Below, in pieces: positions 1 through 7,774 of a DNA stretch of 11,127 nt. The position numbers and the translations under genes are program-made. Numbering within the stretch: the first letter of the stretch is position 1; every line of letters begins with the position of its first letter. A model generated the notes under the pieces. It saw nothing but the letters and a program-made list of their open reading frames with translations. It was not told the origin of the DNA and ran no database searches. The DNA is from an uncultured Bacteroidales bacterium. Lineage in GTDB: Bacteria > Bacteroidota > Bacteroidia > Bacteroidales > UBA932. The DNA lies in NCBI GenBank assembly GCA_946062035.1, contig CAMGTS010000023.1, positions 1 through 11,127 on the forward strand. The letters are read 5' to 3'.

Positions 1-1600
1 GTTTCGCTTTCCATTTCTCTTTGGCGATTTCCAGTTCCTCCTGTTTTGACTTAATTACATCGCGAAGCAGAGCCGCCTGTCTGAAGTTTTTGGTTGCGAC
101 AGCCTCGCTCTTCTCTTTGCCGAGCAATTCTATGGCGTTTTCCAATGCAAGAACACTTTTCGGCACTTTGATATTCTTGATATGTGCACGGCTGCCCGCC
201 TCATCCATGACATCGACCGCCTTGTCAGGAAGACATCTGTCGGATATGTATCTTTGGGTCAGCTGAATACAGCTCTTCAACGCTTCATCTGTGAAGATGA
301 CGTTATGATGGCTCTCGTAGCGCTGTTTGATATGTTGCAGAATATTCAGAGTCTGGTCGAAGTCAGTAGGTTCGATCATTACCTTCTGGAACCTTCTCTC
401 CAACGCTCCGTCCTTCTCGATCACTTCGCGGAACTCATCCAAAGTCGTCGCTCCTATGCATTGGATCTCTCCTCTTGCAAGAGCAGGTTTGAGCATATTG
501 GCGGCATCCAACGAACCTGCGGCGCCACCGGCACCCACAAGCGTATGAATCTCATCTATGAAGAGGATGACATCATCGTTCTTCTTCAACTCATTGAGAA
601 TGGCTTTCATTCTCTCTTCGAACTGTCCTCTGTATTTTGTTCCGGCTACAATACTGCCGATATCCAAAGAGACAATCTTCTTGCCCGCAAGCGAATACGG
701 GACTTCCTTGTTCGCTATTTTATTCGCAAGCCCTTCGGCTATTGCGCTTTTGCCCACTCCAGGCTCTCCGATCAGGATTGGGTTGTTCTTCTTTCTTCTG
801 CCAAGAATCTGAGCGACCCTCTCTATCTCCTTATCTCTTCCTACGACAGGGTCAAGATCACCGTTGAGCGCAGCCTTGGTAAAGTCAAACCCGAAGCTGT
901 CTAAAACCGGAGTGGACGACCCTCTCTTTTTCAGAGGGTTGGCATTACGCTTCTCGCCGGCATTACTGCGTCTTTCGAAATCCGCAGCGTTATCTTCATC
1001 TTCCGCGGCTTCTGACGAATCAGCCGTCATCTGTTTTTCCCCGCTGTTCGGGTGTGCGGCGTTGCCGTTGAACAGGCTGTTGAACAAATGGCTGATAGGG
1101 TCGTTTTCATCCTGCCCGTCCGGTATCTGCGGAAACTGTGGAGCGTTCTTTACAGCTTCGCTTCCGTCCAATCCTATGGATTTTGCCTTAACGGTCTCAT
1201 AGTAGATACCTTTCATGTGGAGGTAATCTATGGCCGAAGAGAACGGTCCTCTCATAATCGCAAGAAGGAGATGCAGCGAATTCGGCTGAACCTCTCTCAA
1301 ACTGCGGGCTTCCAAGTACATTATTTTGAGGGCGTTGCTGCTTGCCGATGAAAGGGCTATTTCCGCCCCTTTCTCTTCGGGTATAGGCTCTTCTCTCTTT
1401 ACTATATCTTCGATGTATTGCCTGAAATCCTGAATGTCGACTCCAAGTTCTAAAAGCCTTCTTATAGCCAAATTGTCTGAATGCCTGATCATTCCGAGTA
1501 TCAGGTGATCGGTGGTCAGAACCAGGCTTCCAAGTCTCATCGCCTCTTCCTTGGCGTACGCAATAATGGTATTTAACTTATCGGGGATATCTAAATACAT
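1..1600 (-). CDS. clpC: ATP-dependent Clp protease ATP-binding subunit ClpC (partial, N-terminal 533 codons)
   Basis: Cytosolic AAA+ unfoldase of the ClpC/Hsp100 family, which feeds substrates to the ClpP peptidase. Reading the minus strand from 1600 gives an open frame to the window edge without a stop; the second ATPase domain and C-terminus lie outside. Seen: a degenerate Clp N-domain (residues about 1-145), an acidic Asn/Ser-rich linker (about 146-228), the family-typical PVLDSFG...DPVVGR entry to the first AAA+ domain, Walker A GEPGVGKS (278-285), Walker B ILFIDEIH with D349/E350, a sensor-like [10 protein letters not shown], the LERRFQ arginine region, and the start of a coiled middle domain with a UVR-like segment ([12 protein letters not shown]). 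The start is the only ordinary one: an in-frame TAG (1628-1630) lies ten codons upstream with no ATG/GTG/TTG between. Divergent from gyrA. ClpB is less likely because the middle domain begins as the short ClpC/UVR type. Confidence 0.94.
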   Translation of the reverse strand, partial: MYLDIPDKLNTIIAYAKEEAMRLGSLVLTTDHLILGMIRHSDNLAIRRLLELGVDIQDFRQYIEDIVKREEPIPEEKGAEIALSSASSNALKIMYLEARSLREVQPNSLHLLLAIMRGPFSSAIDYLHMKGIYYETVKAKSIGLDGSEAVKNAPQFPQIPDGQDENDPISHLFNSLFNGNAAHPNSGEKQMTADSSEAAEDEDNAADFERRSNAGEKRNANPLKKRGSSTPVLDSFGFDFTKAALNGDLDPVVGRDKEIERVAQILGRRKKNNPILIGEPGVGKSAIAEGLANKIANKEVPYSLAGKKIVSLDIGSIVAGTKYRGQFEERMKAILNELKKNDDVILFIDEIHTLVGAGGAAGSLDAANMLKPALARGEIQCIGATTLDEFREVIEKDGALERRFQKVMIEPTDFDQTLNILQHIKQRYESHHNVIFTDEALKSCIQLTQRYISDRCLPDKAVDVMDEAGSRAHIKNIKVPKSVLALENAIELLGKEKSEAVATKNFRQAALLRDVIKSKQEELEIAKEKWKAK

Positions 1601-1644
1601 ATATCGTATGAAATTTCGCCCAATATACTAATAATTAATTCTCC

Positions 1645-1652
1645 CAAGGCTA
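1645..1652 (-). promoter_or_regulatory. Possible -7 element for clpC
   Basis: On the minus strand this reads TAGCCTTG, one mismatch from the Bacteroidetes -7 consensus TAnnTTTG. It would place a transcript start near 1639 and give a leader of about 40 nt. A second one-mismatch candidate, TATATTGG at 1620-1627, is closer to the gene. No clear TTTG-type -33 element accompanies either, so this is a weak assignment. The rest of the 137-bp clpC-gyrA intergenic region shows no strong hairpin or riboswitch-like fold that I can see. Confidence 0.22.
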
Positions 1653-1673
1653 AGTTTTTATCCGGAAAAATCG

Positions 1674-1681
1674 TAAATTTG
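1674..1681 (+). promoter_or_regulatory. Bacteroidetes-type -7 promoter element upstream of gyrA
   Basis: TAAATTTG matches TAnnTTTG exactly and lies 56 bp before the gyrA start, implying a transcript start near 1686-1688 and a leader of about 50 nt. No convincing TTTG -33 box is present 19-21 bp upstream. The same octamer occurs before the phosphohexomutase gene at 7657-7664. Confidence 0.5.
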
Positions 1682-1737
1682 GGCTTCCTAAACATTCGGC
1701 CCAGATACGGCGTGTGTTTACATAAAAATTATAGCGA

Positions 1738-4284
1738 ATGATGGACGAGAATATACAGAAGATTAACATCGAGGACCAGATGAAAACGGCCTACATAGAC
1801 TATTCTATGTCGGTTATCGTTTCACGAGCCCTGCCTGATGTTCGTGATGGATTGAAGCCTGTTCATCGTAGAATCCTGTTCGATATGGGTGAGCTTGGCA
1901 TCACTGCGGGAAGCCAGACAAAGAAGTCTATGCGTGTTGTCGGTGATGTGCTCGGTAAGTATCACCCTCATGGCGATGCCAGTGTTTACGATGCAATGGT
2001 AAGACTTGCTCAAAGTTGGAGTATGAGATATACCCTTGTTTTCGGACAAGGTAACTTCGGATCAGTCGGTGGAGACCCTCCCGCAGCAGCCCGTTATACA
2101 GAGGTCAAACTCATGCCTGCCGGAGAAGAGGTGCTCAAGGATCTTGAGAAAGATACGGTGGATTTTGTTCCGAACTTCGACGGTGAACATACAGAGCCTG
2201 TGGTACTTCCCGCAAAACTGCCTCTGCTGCTGTTGAATGGAGCGAGCGGAATCGCAGTCGGAATGGCGACCAATATGCCGCCTCATAATCTATGTGAGGT
2301 TTGCGACGGTATAATCGCATATATCGACAATAACGATATCACTGTTGAAGAGCTGATGAAATACATCAAAGGACCGGACTTCCCGACAGGAGGCTCGATT
2401 CTTGGCTTGCAGGGCATCAAAGAGGCTTATGAAACCGGTCGTGGCAGAATCATAGTCAGAGGTACGACCGATATCGAAATCAACGAGAAGAACGGCAGAG
2501 AGACCATTGTCATCAAGGAGATTCCTTATATGGTCAACAAGACCGAACTTCTCAGACAGATAGCGAATCTTGCGGAGTCAAAGAAAGTCGACGATATCGT
2601 ATATGTCAATGACGAGAGCGACAGGCGTTCAGGAATGAGACTGGTCGTTAAATTGAAGGTCGGCTCGATTTCGAGTGTGGTATTGAACCATTTGTACAAA
2701 CTTACTGAGTTGCAGAGCAGCTTCCCGGTAAACAATGTTGCCCTTGCTGACGGCAGACCGAGATTGCTGAACCTCAAGCAGTTGATTCAGTATTATGTCC
2801 GCCATAGACACGATGTCGTTGTAAGAAGGACAAAATTCGAACTCAAGAAAGCGGAAGACAGAGACCATATTATCGCCGGACTTATCATCGCCTTGCAGAA
2901 TATTGAGGAGGTTATAAGAATCATCAGAGAGTCCGAGACTGTCGAGTTGGCAAAGCAGGCGCTTATGGCGAAGTTCGGGCTTGACGAGATTCAGGCTTCG
3001 GCTATTGTAGAAATCAGGCTCCGTCAGCTTGCGAGAATGGAGCGCAATAAGCTTGAGGCCGAAAGAGCAGAACTTTTGAAAGTCATCGAAAGACTTAGGG
3101 CGATTCTTGCGGATTACAATCTCCAGATGGGGGTCATCAAGGAGGAACTTCTCGATATCAGGAAACGCTTCGGCGATGAGAGGAAAACTCAGATAATCCC
3201 GGCTGAAGGAGAGTTCAATCCGGAGGATTTCTATGCGGATGAGGATGTCGTGATAACAATCTCACACTTGGGATATATCAAGAGGACACCGCTCTCGGAG
3301 TATAGGCTTCAGCATAGAGGAGGTATCGGCTCTAAAGGCAGCAGCACCCGTGAGGAGGACTTTATCGAGCATATATACGTCGCCAATATGCACAGTACCA
3401 TGCTCTTCTTTACAAAGAGCGGAAGATGCTACTGGCTCAAGGTTTATGAAATTCCTGAGGGGACAAAGACAACCAAGGGCAGGGCGATTCAGAATGTATT
3501 GAACATTCAGCAGGGTGACGCTGTCTGCGCATACATAAATGTAAAGAACCTCACTGACGAAGAGTATGTGAAGAACAATTTCGTTGTCCTTGCGACAAAG
3601 AACGGAGTTGTCAAGAAAACATCTCTCGAAGCTTATTCACATCCTCGTGCGACGGGTGTCATCGCTGTCAATATCAGAGAGAATGACGAACTTTTGGAGG
3701 CGATCCTGACTGATGGCGGAAGCCATATCATGATCGCATCCAAGGAGGGCAAGTGCGTGAGATTCGAGGAATCAGGAGTAAGGGCCATCGGAAGAAGCGG
3801 TACAGGTGTAAGAGGTATCGAGATTGAAGAGGGCAATGAATCAATCGGCATGATTTGTGTGCAGCCTGATAGTCAGGATACTATACTTGTCGTCAGTGAA
3901 AACGGCTATGGCAAGAGGTCTGAACTTGAAGACTACAGGATTACAAGCAGAGGCTGTAAGGGTGTCAAGACGATAAACATTACCGAAAAGACTGGTAAGC
4001 TTATCGCCCTCAAGGTTGTCAATGATGACAGCGACCTTATGATCATCAACAAGTCTGGTGTGGTTATACGAATCGCGGCTTCTACAATCAAGGTCGCAGG
4101 CCGTTCTACACAGGGTGTCAAGTTGATCAATATAAGGGAGAACGACAGCATAGCCGCTGTTTGCGTTGTGCCGAAGAGTGATGAGAAGACGGCGGAAGAT
4201 ATGGCTTCGGACTCGGCCCAGGCACAGGACGCCCCTCAGCAGACTAATGAGATTCAGCCTGATGCTGAAACGGATAAGAATTAA
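1738..4284 (+). CDS. gyrA: DNA gyrase subunit A
   Basis: Breakage-reunion subunit of DNA gyrase, which with GyrB forms A2B2 and introduces negative supercoils using ATP. The protein is 848 residues, normal for the family. Seen: the N-terminal topoisomerase IIA motif [19 protein letters not shown] (residues 29-47), helix-4/quinolone region [12 protein letters not shown] (74-85), catalytic Tyr120 in [27 protein letters not shown] (167-185), a coiled-coil segment (about 385-480), the GyrA box QHRGGIG (525-531) that marks gyrase rather than topoisomerase IV, then beta-pinwheel repeats and an acidic tail. Two tandem ATGs (1738, 1741) compete as start; either is possible and no Shine-Dalgarno decides. 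The stop is doubled (TAATAA, 4282-4287). Unusual: Ala81 at the E. coli Ser83 position, Phe102 and Gly111 where Asp is usual, and Ala118 before RYTE instead of Met. The TPR gene follows after 26 bp, suggesting an operon. Confidence 0.96.
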   Translation: MMDENIQKINIEDQMKTAYIDYSMSVIVSRALPDVRDGLKPVHRRILFDMGELGITAGSQTKKSMRVVGDVLGKYHPHGDASVYDAMVRLAQSWSMRYTLVFGQGNFGSVGGDPPAAARYTEVKLMPAGEEVLKDLEKDTVDFVPNFDGEHTEPVVLPAKLPLLLLNGASGIAVGMATNMPPHNLCEVCDGIIAYIDNNDITVEELMKYIKGPDFPTGGSILGLQGIKEAYETGRGRIIVRGTTDIEINEKNGRETIVIKEIPYMVNKTELLRQIANLAESKKVDDIVYVNDESDRRSGMRLVVKLKVGSISSVVLNHLYKLTELQSSFPVNNVALADGRPRLLNLKQLIQYYVRHRHDVVVRRTKFELKKAEDRDHIIAGLIIALQNIEEVIRIIRESETVELAKQALMAKFGLDEIQASAIVEIRLRQLARMERNKLEAERAELLKVIERLRAILADYNLQMGVIKEELLDIRKRFGDERKTQIIPAEGEFNPEDFYADEDVVITISHLGYIKRTPLSEYRLQHRGGIGSKGSSTREEDFIEHIYVANMHSTMLFFTKSGRCYWLKVYEIPEGTKTTKGRAIQNVLNIQQGDAVCAYINVKNLTDEEYVKNNFVVLATKNGVVKKTSLEAYSHPRATGVIAVNIRENDELLEAILTDGGSHIMIASKEGKCVRFEESGVRAIGRSGTGVRGIEIEEGNESIGMICVQPDSQDTILVVSENGYGKRSELEDYRITSRGCKGVKTINITEKTGKLIALKVVNDDSDLMIINKSGVVIRIAASTIKVAGRSTQGVKLINIRENDSIAAVCVVPKSDEKTAEDMASDSAQAQDAPQQTNEIQPDAETDKN

Positions 4285-4310
4285 TAATTAACTAATATAC
4301 TATTTACGAC

Positions 4311-5621
4311 ATGAAGAAAATATTCATTTCAATTGCACTCGTATTGCTTTGCGTTGCACAAGTCAATGCGCAGTCAAAAGAGGTTGCAAAGTCTTTGAAA
4401 GATCTTGAAAAAGCAAAGGCGACTTCATTGAAGAAGGCGGACAAGGCCGACTCATGGATGAAATTGGGAGAGGCTTATGCCGCATGCTACGATGCTCCGA
4501 TCACAGGTCTGAGATTGGATCAGTCTCAAATGGAGGTAAAATTGTTCACTAAGGATCAGGTTGTTCTTAAGAGTGAGCAGAGAGAGGTTGCTGGTCAGCA
4601 GTATAATGTTGACGTTTACAGCGATAAGGAGATTTACTATAACCCTGCGACAGGTGCGATTGCGGCTTTTGTCATTACAAAACCTGCATTGGAGGGTGAA
4701 GACGCATTGGATCTCGCTTTGCAGAACTTCAAAAAGGCTGAAGGTATGGGAGGCGATGCAAAAGCGTTGAAACTTAATCTCACAACTCTTTCAAGAAGAC
4801 ATTTCACTGAGGCTTTGAGCGCATACAGAATAGGTGACAACAAAAGGGCTTCCGCAGCTTTTGAAAAATCATATATAGTTAACTCAGAGCCTGCTGTAGG
4901 TGAGGTTGACACTCTTGCCCTTTATTATGCAGGTGTTACCGCCGCAATGGCAAAGGATAATCAGAGAGCTGTTGATTTCTTCGAGAAGTGCGTAGAGATC
5001 GGTTATGAGGAAAACGGTGAGGTTTGCGCTTATATGGCCGACTGCTACAAATTCCTCGGTGACACCGCCAAGACAAAGCAGGTTCTTGAGGCTGGTTTGG
5101 CTAAGTACCCTACAAGCCAGAGCGTTCTTGTAGCCCTGATCAACATTTATCTTGAAACAAACGATGACCCTAACAAGGTTATCGCAGTTATCCACTCAGC
5201 TCAGGCTAACGAGCCTACAAACGCAAGTTTGTATTATGCTGAGGGTGGTGTTTACAAGAATCTCAAGCAGTATGAGAAGGCTATCGAGCTTTACAAGAAA
5301 GCAGCTGAGATTGACGCCAACTATATGTTCGCACCTTGGGCTATAGGCGAGACTTACTATCAGATGGGTCTTGATGTTCAAGAGAAAGCGTCTATGGAGA
5401 CTGACGACAACAAGTATATGGAGTTGGTAAAAATGCTTGACGAGTATCTTAAGGATGCGATCGAGCCTTTCCAGACTGTTTTCGAGAAATCGGATGACGC
5501 TGAGATGAAGCGTTACAGCGCTGAGTACTTGAAGAACATCTTCTTCCGTTTCAGAGATAACGATGAGACAAGCAAGGCTAACTACGAAAAGTATGTTAAA
5601 TTCCTTGAGGGCGGAGAGTAA
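4311..5621 (+). CDS. Exported tetratricopeptide-repeat protein
   Basis: A 436-residue TPR protein of unknown exact role. Seen: a signal peptide (residues 1-20; basic MKK, hydrophobic core, cleavage probably after VNA before Gln21; the Cys at 14 is not in a lipobox), so a periplasmic location is inferred. A Lys/Ala-rich helix (23-50) is followed by a non-TPR stretch (about 60-125) and then TPR-like units at about 163-196, 202-235, 236-269 and 304-337, the last with a clear YYAEGGVYKNLKQYEKAIELYKKAAEI-type pattern split over 308-334. The C-terminal 100 residues are helical and acidic. TPRs usually scaffold protein-protein contacts; no enzymatic motif is visible. It begins 26 bp after gyrA and probably shares its transcript; from memory, a TPR gene after gyrA is common in Bacteroidales, but nothing here links it to gyrase function. 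It ends at a strong terminator. Confidence 0.85.
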   Translation: MKKIFISIALVLLCVAQVNAQSKEVAKSLKDLEKAKATSLKKADKADSWMKLGEAYAACYDAPITGLRLDQSQMEVKLFTKDQVVLKSEQREVAGQQYNVDVYSDKEIYYNPATGAIAAFVITKPALEGEDALDLALQNFKKAEGMGGDAKALKLNLTTLSRRHFTEALSAYRIGDNKRASAAFEKSYIVNSEPAVGEVDTLALYYAGVTAAMAKDNQRAVDFFEKCVEIGYEENGEVCAYMADCYKFLGDTAKTKQVLEAGLAKYPTSQSVLVALINIYLETNDDPNKVIAVIHSAQANEPTNASLYYAEGGVYKNLKQYEKAIELYKKAAEIDANYMFAPWAIGETYYQMGLDVQEKASMETDDNKYMELVKMLDEYLKDAIEPFQTVFEKSDDAEMKRYSAEYLKNIFFRFRDNDETSKANYEKYVKFLEGGE

Positions 5622-5634
5622 TTTCCGCAGGACT

Positions 5635-5669
5635 AAAAAAGCCGACCCTAATTTGGGCCGGCTTTTTTT
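5635..5669. terminator. Bidirectional rho-independent terminator
   Basis: An A-tract (5635-5640) precedes the arms GCCGACCC (5641-5648) and GGGCCGGC (5655-5662), which pair with one A-C mismatch around the loop TAATTT; a run of seven T follows (5663-5669). Because A's flank one side and T's the other, the hairpin works on both strands. It lies 14 bp after the TPR stop and 22 bp beyond the PurF-like stop, so it fits ending both convergent transcripts. Confidence 0.88.
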
Positions 5670-5690
5670 ATGCATAAAATCTTGAAGTTC

Positions 5691-7616
5691 CTATTTGTTC
5701 TTGATCATACTTTCGTAGTAGTTGATATATGATCTTATGGCTGTGCGGGTTCCTCCTGGAGTAGGGTAGTCGCCGCTAAAATACCAGTCGCCATTGTTCT
5801 TAGGGCATGCCTTATGGAGATTTTCTATACTCAGGAAGATGATTTTCACTTTGCACTTAACATCGTCCGGGGTGACAAGTTCAGCTATCTTGTCGCAAAT
5901 TTCCTCATCAGTGAATGGTGAGTATATCTCCTTGACATAATTCTCGATGTATGGAGCTTTTTCTCCTTTTCCTACTATTCCTGTGCTTACATAATCCTTC
6001 AAAGGTTTTCCTACCGTAGCCTTACATTTGTTGTAAACCTCTTTGAGAATATGCTCCATACCACGCTCTTTGATAAGGGCGATTGCCGCATTGAACGCGA
6101 TAAATTCGTTCATCCTGCTCATGTCGATTCCGTAGCAGTCAGGGTATCTGATTTGAGGAGACGATGATAGGATGATAATCTCTTTAGGCTCCAATCTGCT
6201 CAATATCTTGATAATACTCTCTTTGAGGGTTGTTCCTCTTACGATGCTGTCATCAATGACCGCTATGGAGTCTTTGTGCGGGCGTATGCTCTTGTATGTT
6301 ATATCGTAAACATGGGCCGCCATATCCTTTCTTGAACTTCCCTCCGCAATAAAGGTCCTCATCTTGATATCCTTTATCGCTATCTTTTCACTTCTTACGT
6401 TGTGCGAAAGTATCTCCGCAAGTTTTGCCCTGTTCTCTCCCTCTAAGTTCGGTAATCGGGTGATGCGGTCGAACTTCAGTTTGTTGTAGTGCTCGGTCAT
6501 TCCCTCCATCAATCCGTAGTAAGCGACTTCGGCTGTGTTAGGAATATACGAAAAGACTGTGTCGTCAATATTTTCAACCTTTTCGAGAATCTGAGGCAGA
6601 AGCAGTTTGCCAAGCATTTTCCTCTCTTTGTAAATGTCTGCGTCAGAACCTCTTGAAAAGTATATTCTCTCAAAAGAACATGGCCTTGGATTGTTCGGCT
6701 CTATGATATTGCGTACCCGCATAGTCCCGTTCTTGCTGATAAGGACGGCCTGACCCGCATACAGTTCTTTGACATCTTCATACTTGACATTCATTGCTGT
6801 CTGTATGGCGGCTCTTTCCGAAGCGGCTACAAATACTTCATCATCAATGTAGTAGAAACATGGCCTGATTCCCCAGCGGTCTCGCAGTATGAAGCTTTCA
6901 CCGCTGCCTGTTATTCCTGTGATGCAGAATCCTCCGTCCCAACTTTTTGACGCTTCGGTTATAACGCTCTCCATGTCGAAGTTGTTCTCTATCTGACGAT
7001 TGAGCTCTTCTCCTGTATAGCCCTCTTTTTTGAACTTTCTGTATAATTCAGAATTCTTGTCATCCAACAACGCTCCGAGCTGTTCCAATATCAGGAATGT
7101 ATCCGCATCGCTGCGAGGGTGCTGCCCCTGCTCCGTAACCATGCTCTCCATCAACTCCTTATCATTGGTGAGATTGAAGTTGCCGGCAAGGCAGAGGTTG
7201 CGGCTGCGCCAGTTGTTTCTTCTCAGGAAAGGGTGGACGTATGACATTCCGCTTCTTCCCGTAGTGCTGTATCTGAGATGCCCTAAATAGACTTCACCGG
7301 AATAGGGATATTCATCTTCCGGGGTATCGGTAGCCTTGGCGTTGTCAATTGCCTTATTGATATTCGCAAAACATTCAGAGATAGCTCCGTTGCCGAGCGC
7401 CCTCTCTCTGAAAATGTATTCGTTACCTGGTTTGGCTTCTATATTGACGCAGGCGAGACCTGCCCCCTCCTGACCTCTGTTGTGTTGCTTCTCCATCATC
7501 AGATAGAGCTTGTTGAGACCATAAAGGCGGGTGCCGTACTTTTGTTTGTAGTAATCAAGTGGTTTTAAAAGGCGTAAGAGAACAACGCCGCATTCGTGTT
7601 TAATCTGTTCGCTCAT
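5691..7616 (-). CDS. PurF-like amidophosphoribosyltransferase paralog (class II glutamine amidotransferase + PRTase)
   Basis: A 641-residue protein with an N-terminal Ntn-type glutaminase joined to a type I phosphoribosyltransferase, the architecture of PurF, which makes phosphoribosylamine from PRPP and glutamine. Seen: HECGVV with likely nucleophile Cys9 after a short propeptide (as in B. subtilis-type PurF), QHNRGQEGAG (44-53), GHLRYSTTG (112-120), RDRWGIRP (245-252), RTFI (420-423) and an intact PRPP loop VIDDSIVRGTTL (453-464). It is about 140-170 residues longer than usual PurF, mostly from inserts and a C-terminal extension after about residue 500. The usual HNGNLTN motif reads AGNFNLTN (144-151), and PurF's TREELIA-like region reads SRMNEFIA (500-507). 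Such long PurF relatives occur in Bacteroidetes beside a standard PurF (recollection). True amidophosphoribosyltransferase activity is therefore plausible but not shown, so I give no symbol. Start ATG at 7616 places Cys9 as expected. Confidence 0.85.
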   Translation of the reverse strand: MSEQIKHECGVVLLRLLKPLDYYKQKYGTRLYGLNKLYLMMEKQHNRGQEGAGLACVNIEAKPGNEYIFRERALGNGAISECFANINKAIDNAKATDTPEDEYPYSGEVYLGHLRYSTTGRSGMSYVHPFLRRNNWRSRNLCLAGNFNLTNDKELMESMVTEQGQHPRSDADTFLILEQLGALLDDKNSELYRKFKKEGYTGEELNRQIENNFDMESVITEASKSWDGGFCITGITGSGESFILRDRWGIRPCFYYIDDEVFVAASERAAIQTAMNVKYEDVKELYAGQAVLISKNGTMRVRNIIEPNNPRPCSFERIYFSRGSDADIYKERKMLGKLLLPQILEKVENIDDTVFSYIPNTAEVAYYGLMEGMTEHYNKLKFDRITRLPNLEGENRAKLAEILSHNVRSEKIAIKDIKMRTFIAEGSSRKDMAAHVYDITYKSIRPHKDSIAVIDDSIVRGTTLKESIIKILSRLEPKEIIILSSSPQIRYPDCYGIDMSRMNEFIAFNAAIALIKERGMEHILKEVYNKCKATVGKPLKDYVSTGIVGKGEKAPYIENYVKEIYSPFTDEEICDKIAELVTPDDVKCKVKIIFLSIENLHKACPKNNGDWYFSGDYPTPGGTRTAIRSYINYYESMIKNK

Positions 7617-7635
7617 AACAACGCTTTAGTGCGGG

Positions 7636-7643
7636 CAAATGTA
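7636..7643 (-). promoter_or_regulatory. -7 element for the PurF-like gene
   Basis: On the minus strand this reads TACATTTG, an exact TAnnTTTG match 19 bp before the start codon. It implies transcription starting near 7630 and a very short leader of about 12-16 nt. No matching -33 box is evident. Confidence 0.5.
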
Positions 7644-7656
7644 TATATATTTTTAC

Positions 7657-7664
7657 TAAATTTG
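7657..7664 (+). promoter_or_regulatory. -7 element for the phosphohexomutase-transporter operon
   Basis: TAAATTTG matches TAnnTTTG exactly and implies a transcript start near 7670, so the mutase leader would be about 105 nt if translation starts at 7775. It is back to back with the opposing element at 7636-7643, leaving only 13 bp between them. No clear -33 box. Confidence 0.5.
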
Positions 7665-7774
7665 AAGATGTATAGATATATGTTAAGAACAAAGATTATC
7701 ACAATAAAATGCCGGCTGTGGGCAGGCTTGTATGGGCCATACCAAAGTGCGGCGGTTATATAACAAAGTTAGAT

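Noticed and set aside
182..904. Plus-strand open frame of 240 codons
   Set aside because: It is antisense to clpC, whose minus-strand translation carries intact Walker A, Walker B and arginine-finger motifs here; the plus-strand product resembles no protein family.
1601..1737. Possible riboswitch or operator between clpC and gyrA
   Set aside because: I found only -7-like elements and AT-rich sequence; no conserved riboswitch core, CtsR-like tandem heptamer or strong hairpin is visible.
5611..5628. Small hairpin GCGGA/TCCGC over the TPR stop codon
   Set aside because: Only five base pairs and no T-run after it; the stronger hairpin at 5641-5662 explains termination.
5196..5675. Minus-strand open frame of 159 codons across the end of the TPR gene
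   Set aside because: It would begin inside the terminator region, is antisense to a well-supported exported TPR protein, and shows no recognisable motif.
7709..7774. N-terminal extension of the mutase from ATG 7709
   Set aside because: The 22 extra residues do not resemble the start of related mutases, which begin a few residues before the conserved first helix; ATG 7775 fits. A leader peptide overlapping the dyad at 7730 cannot be fully excluded.
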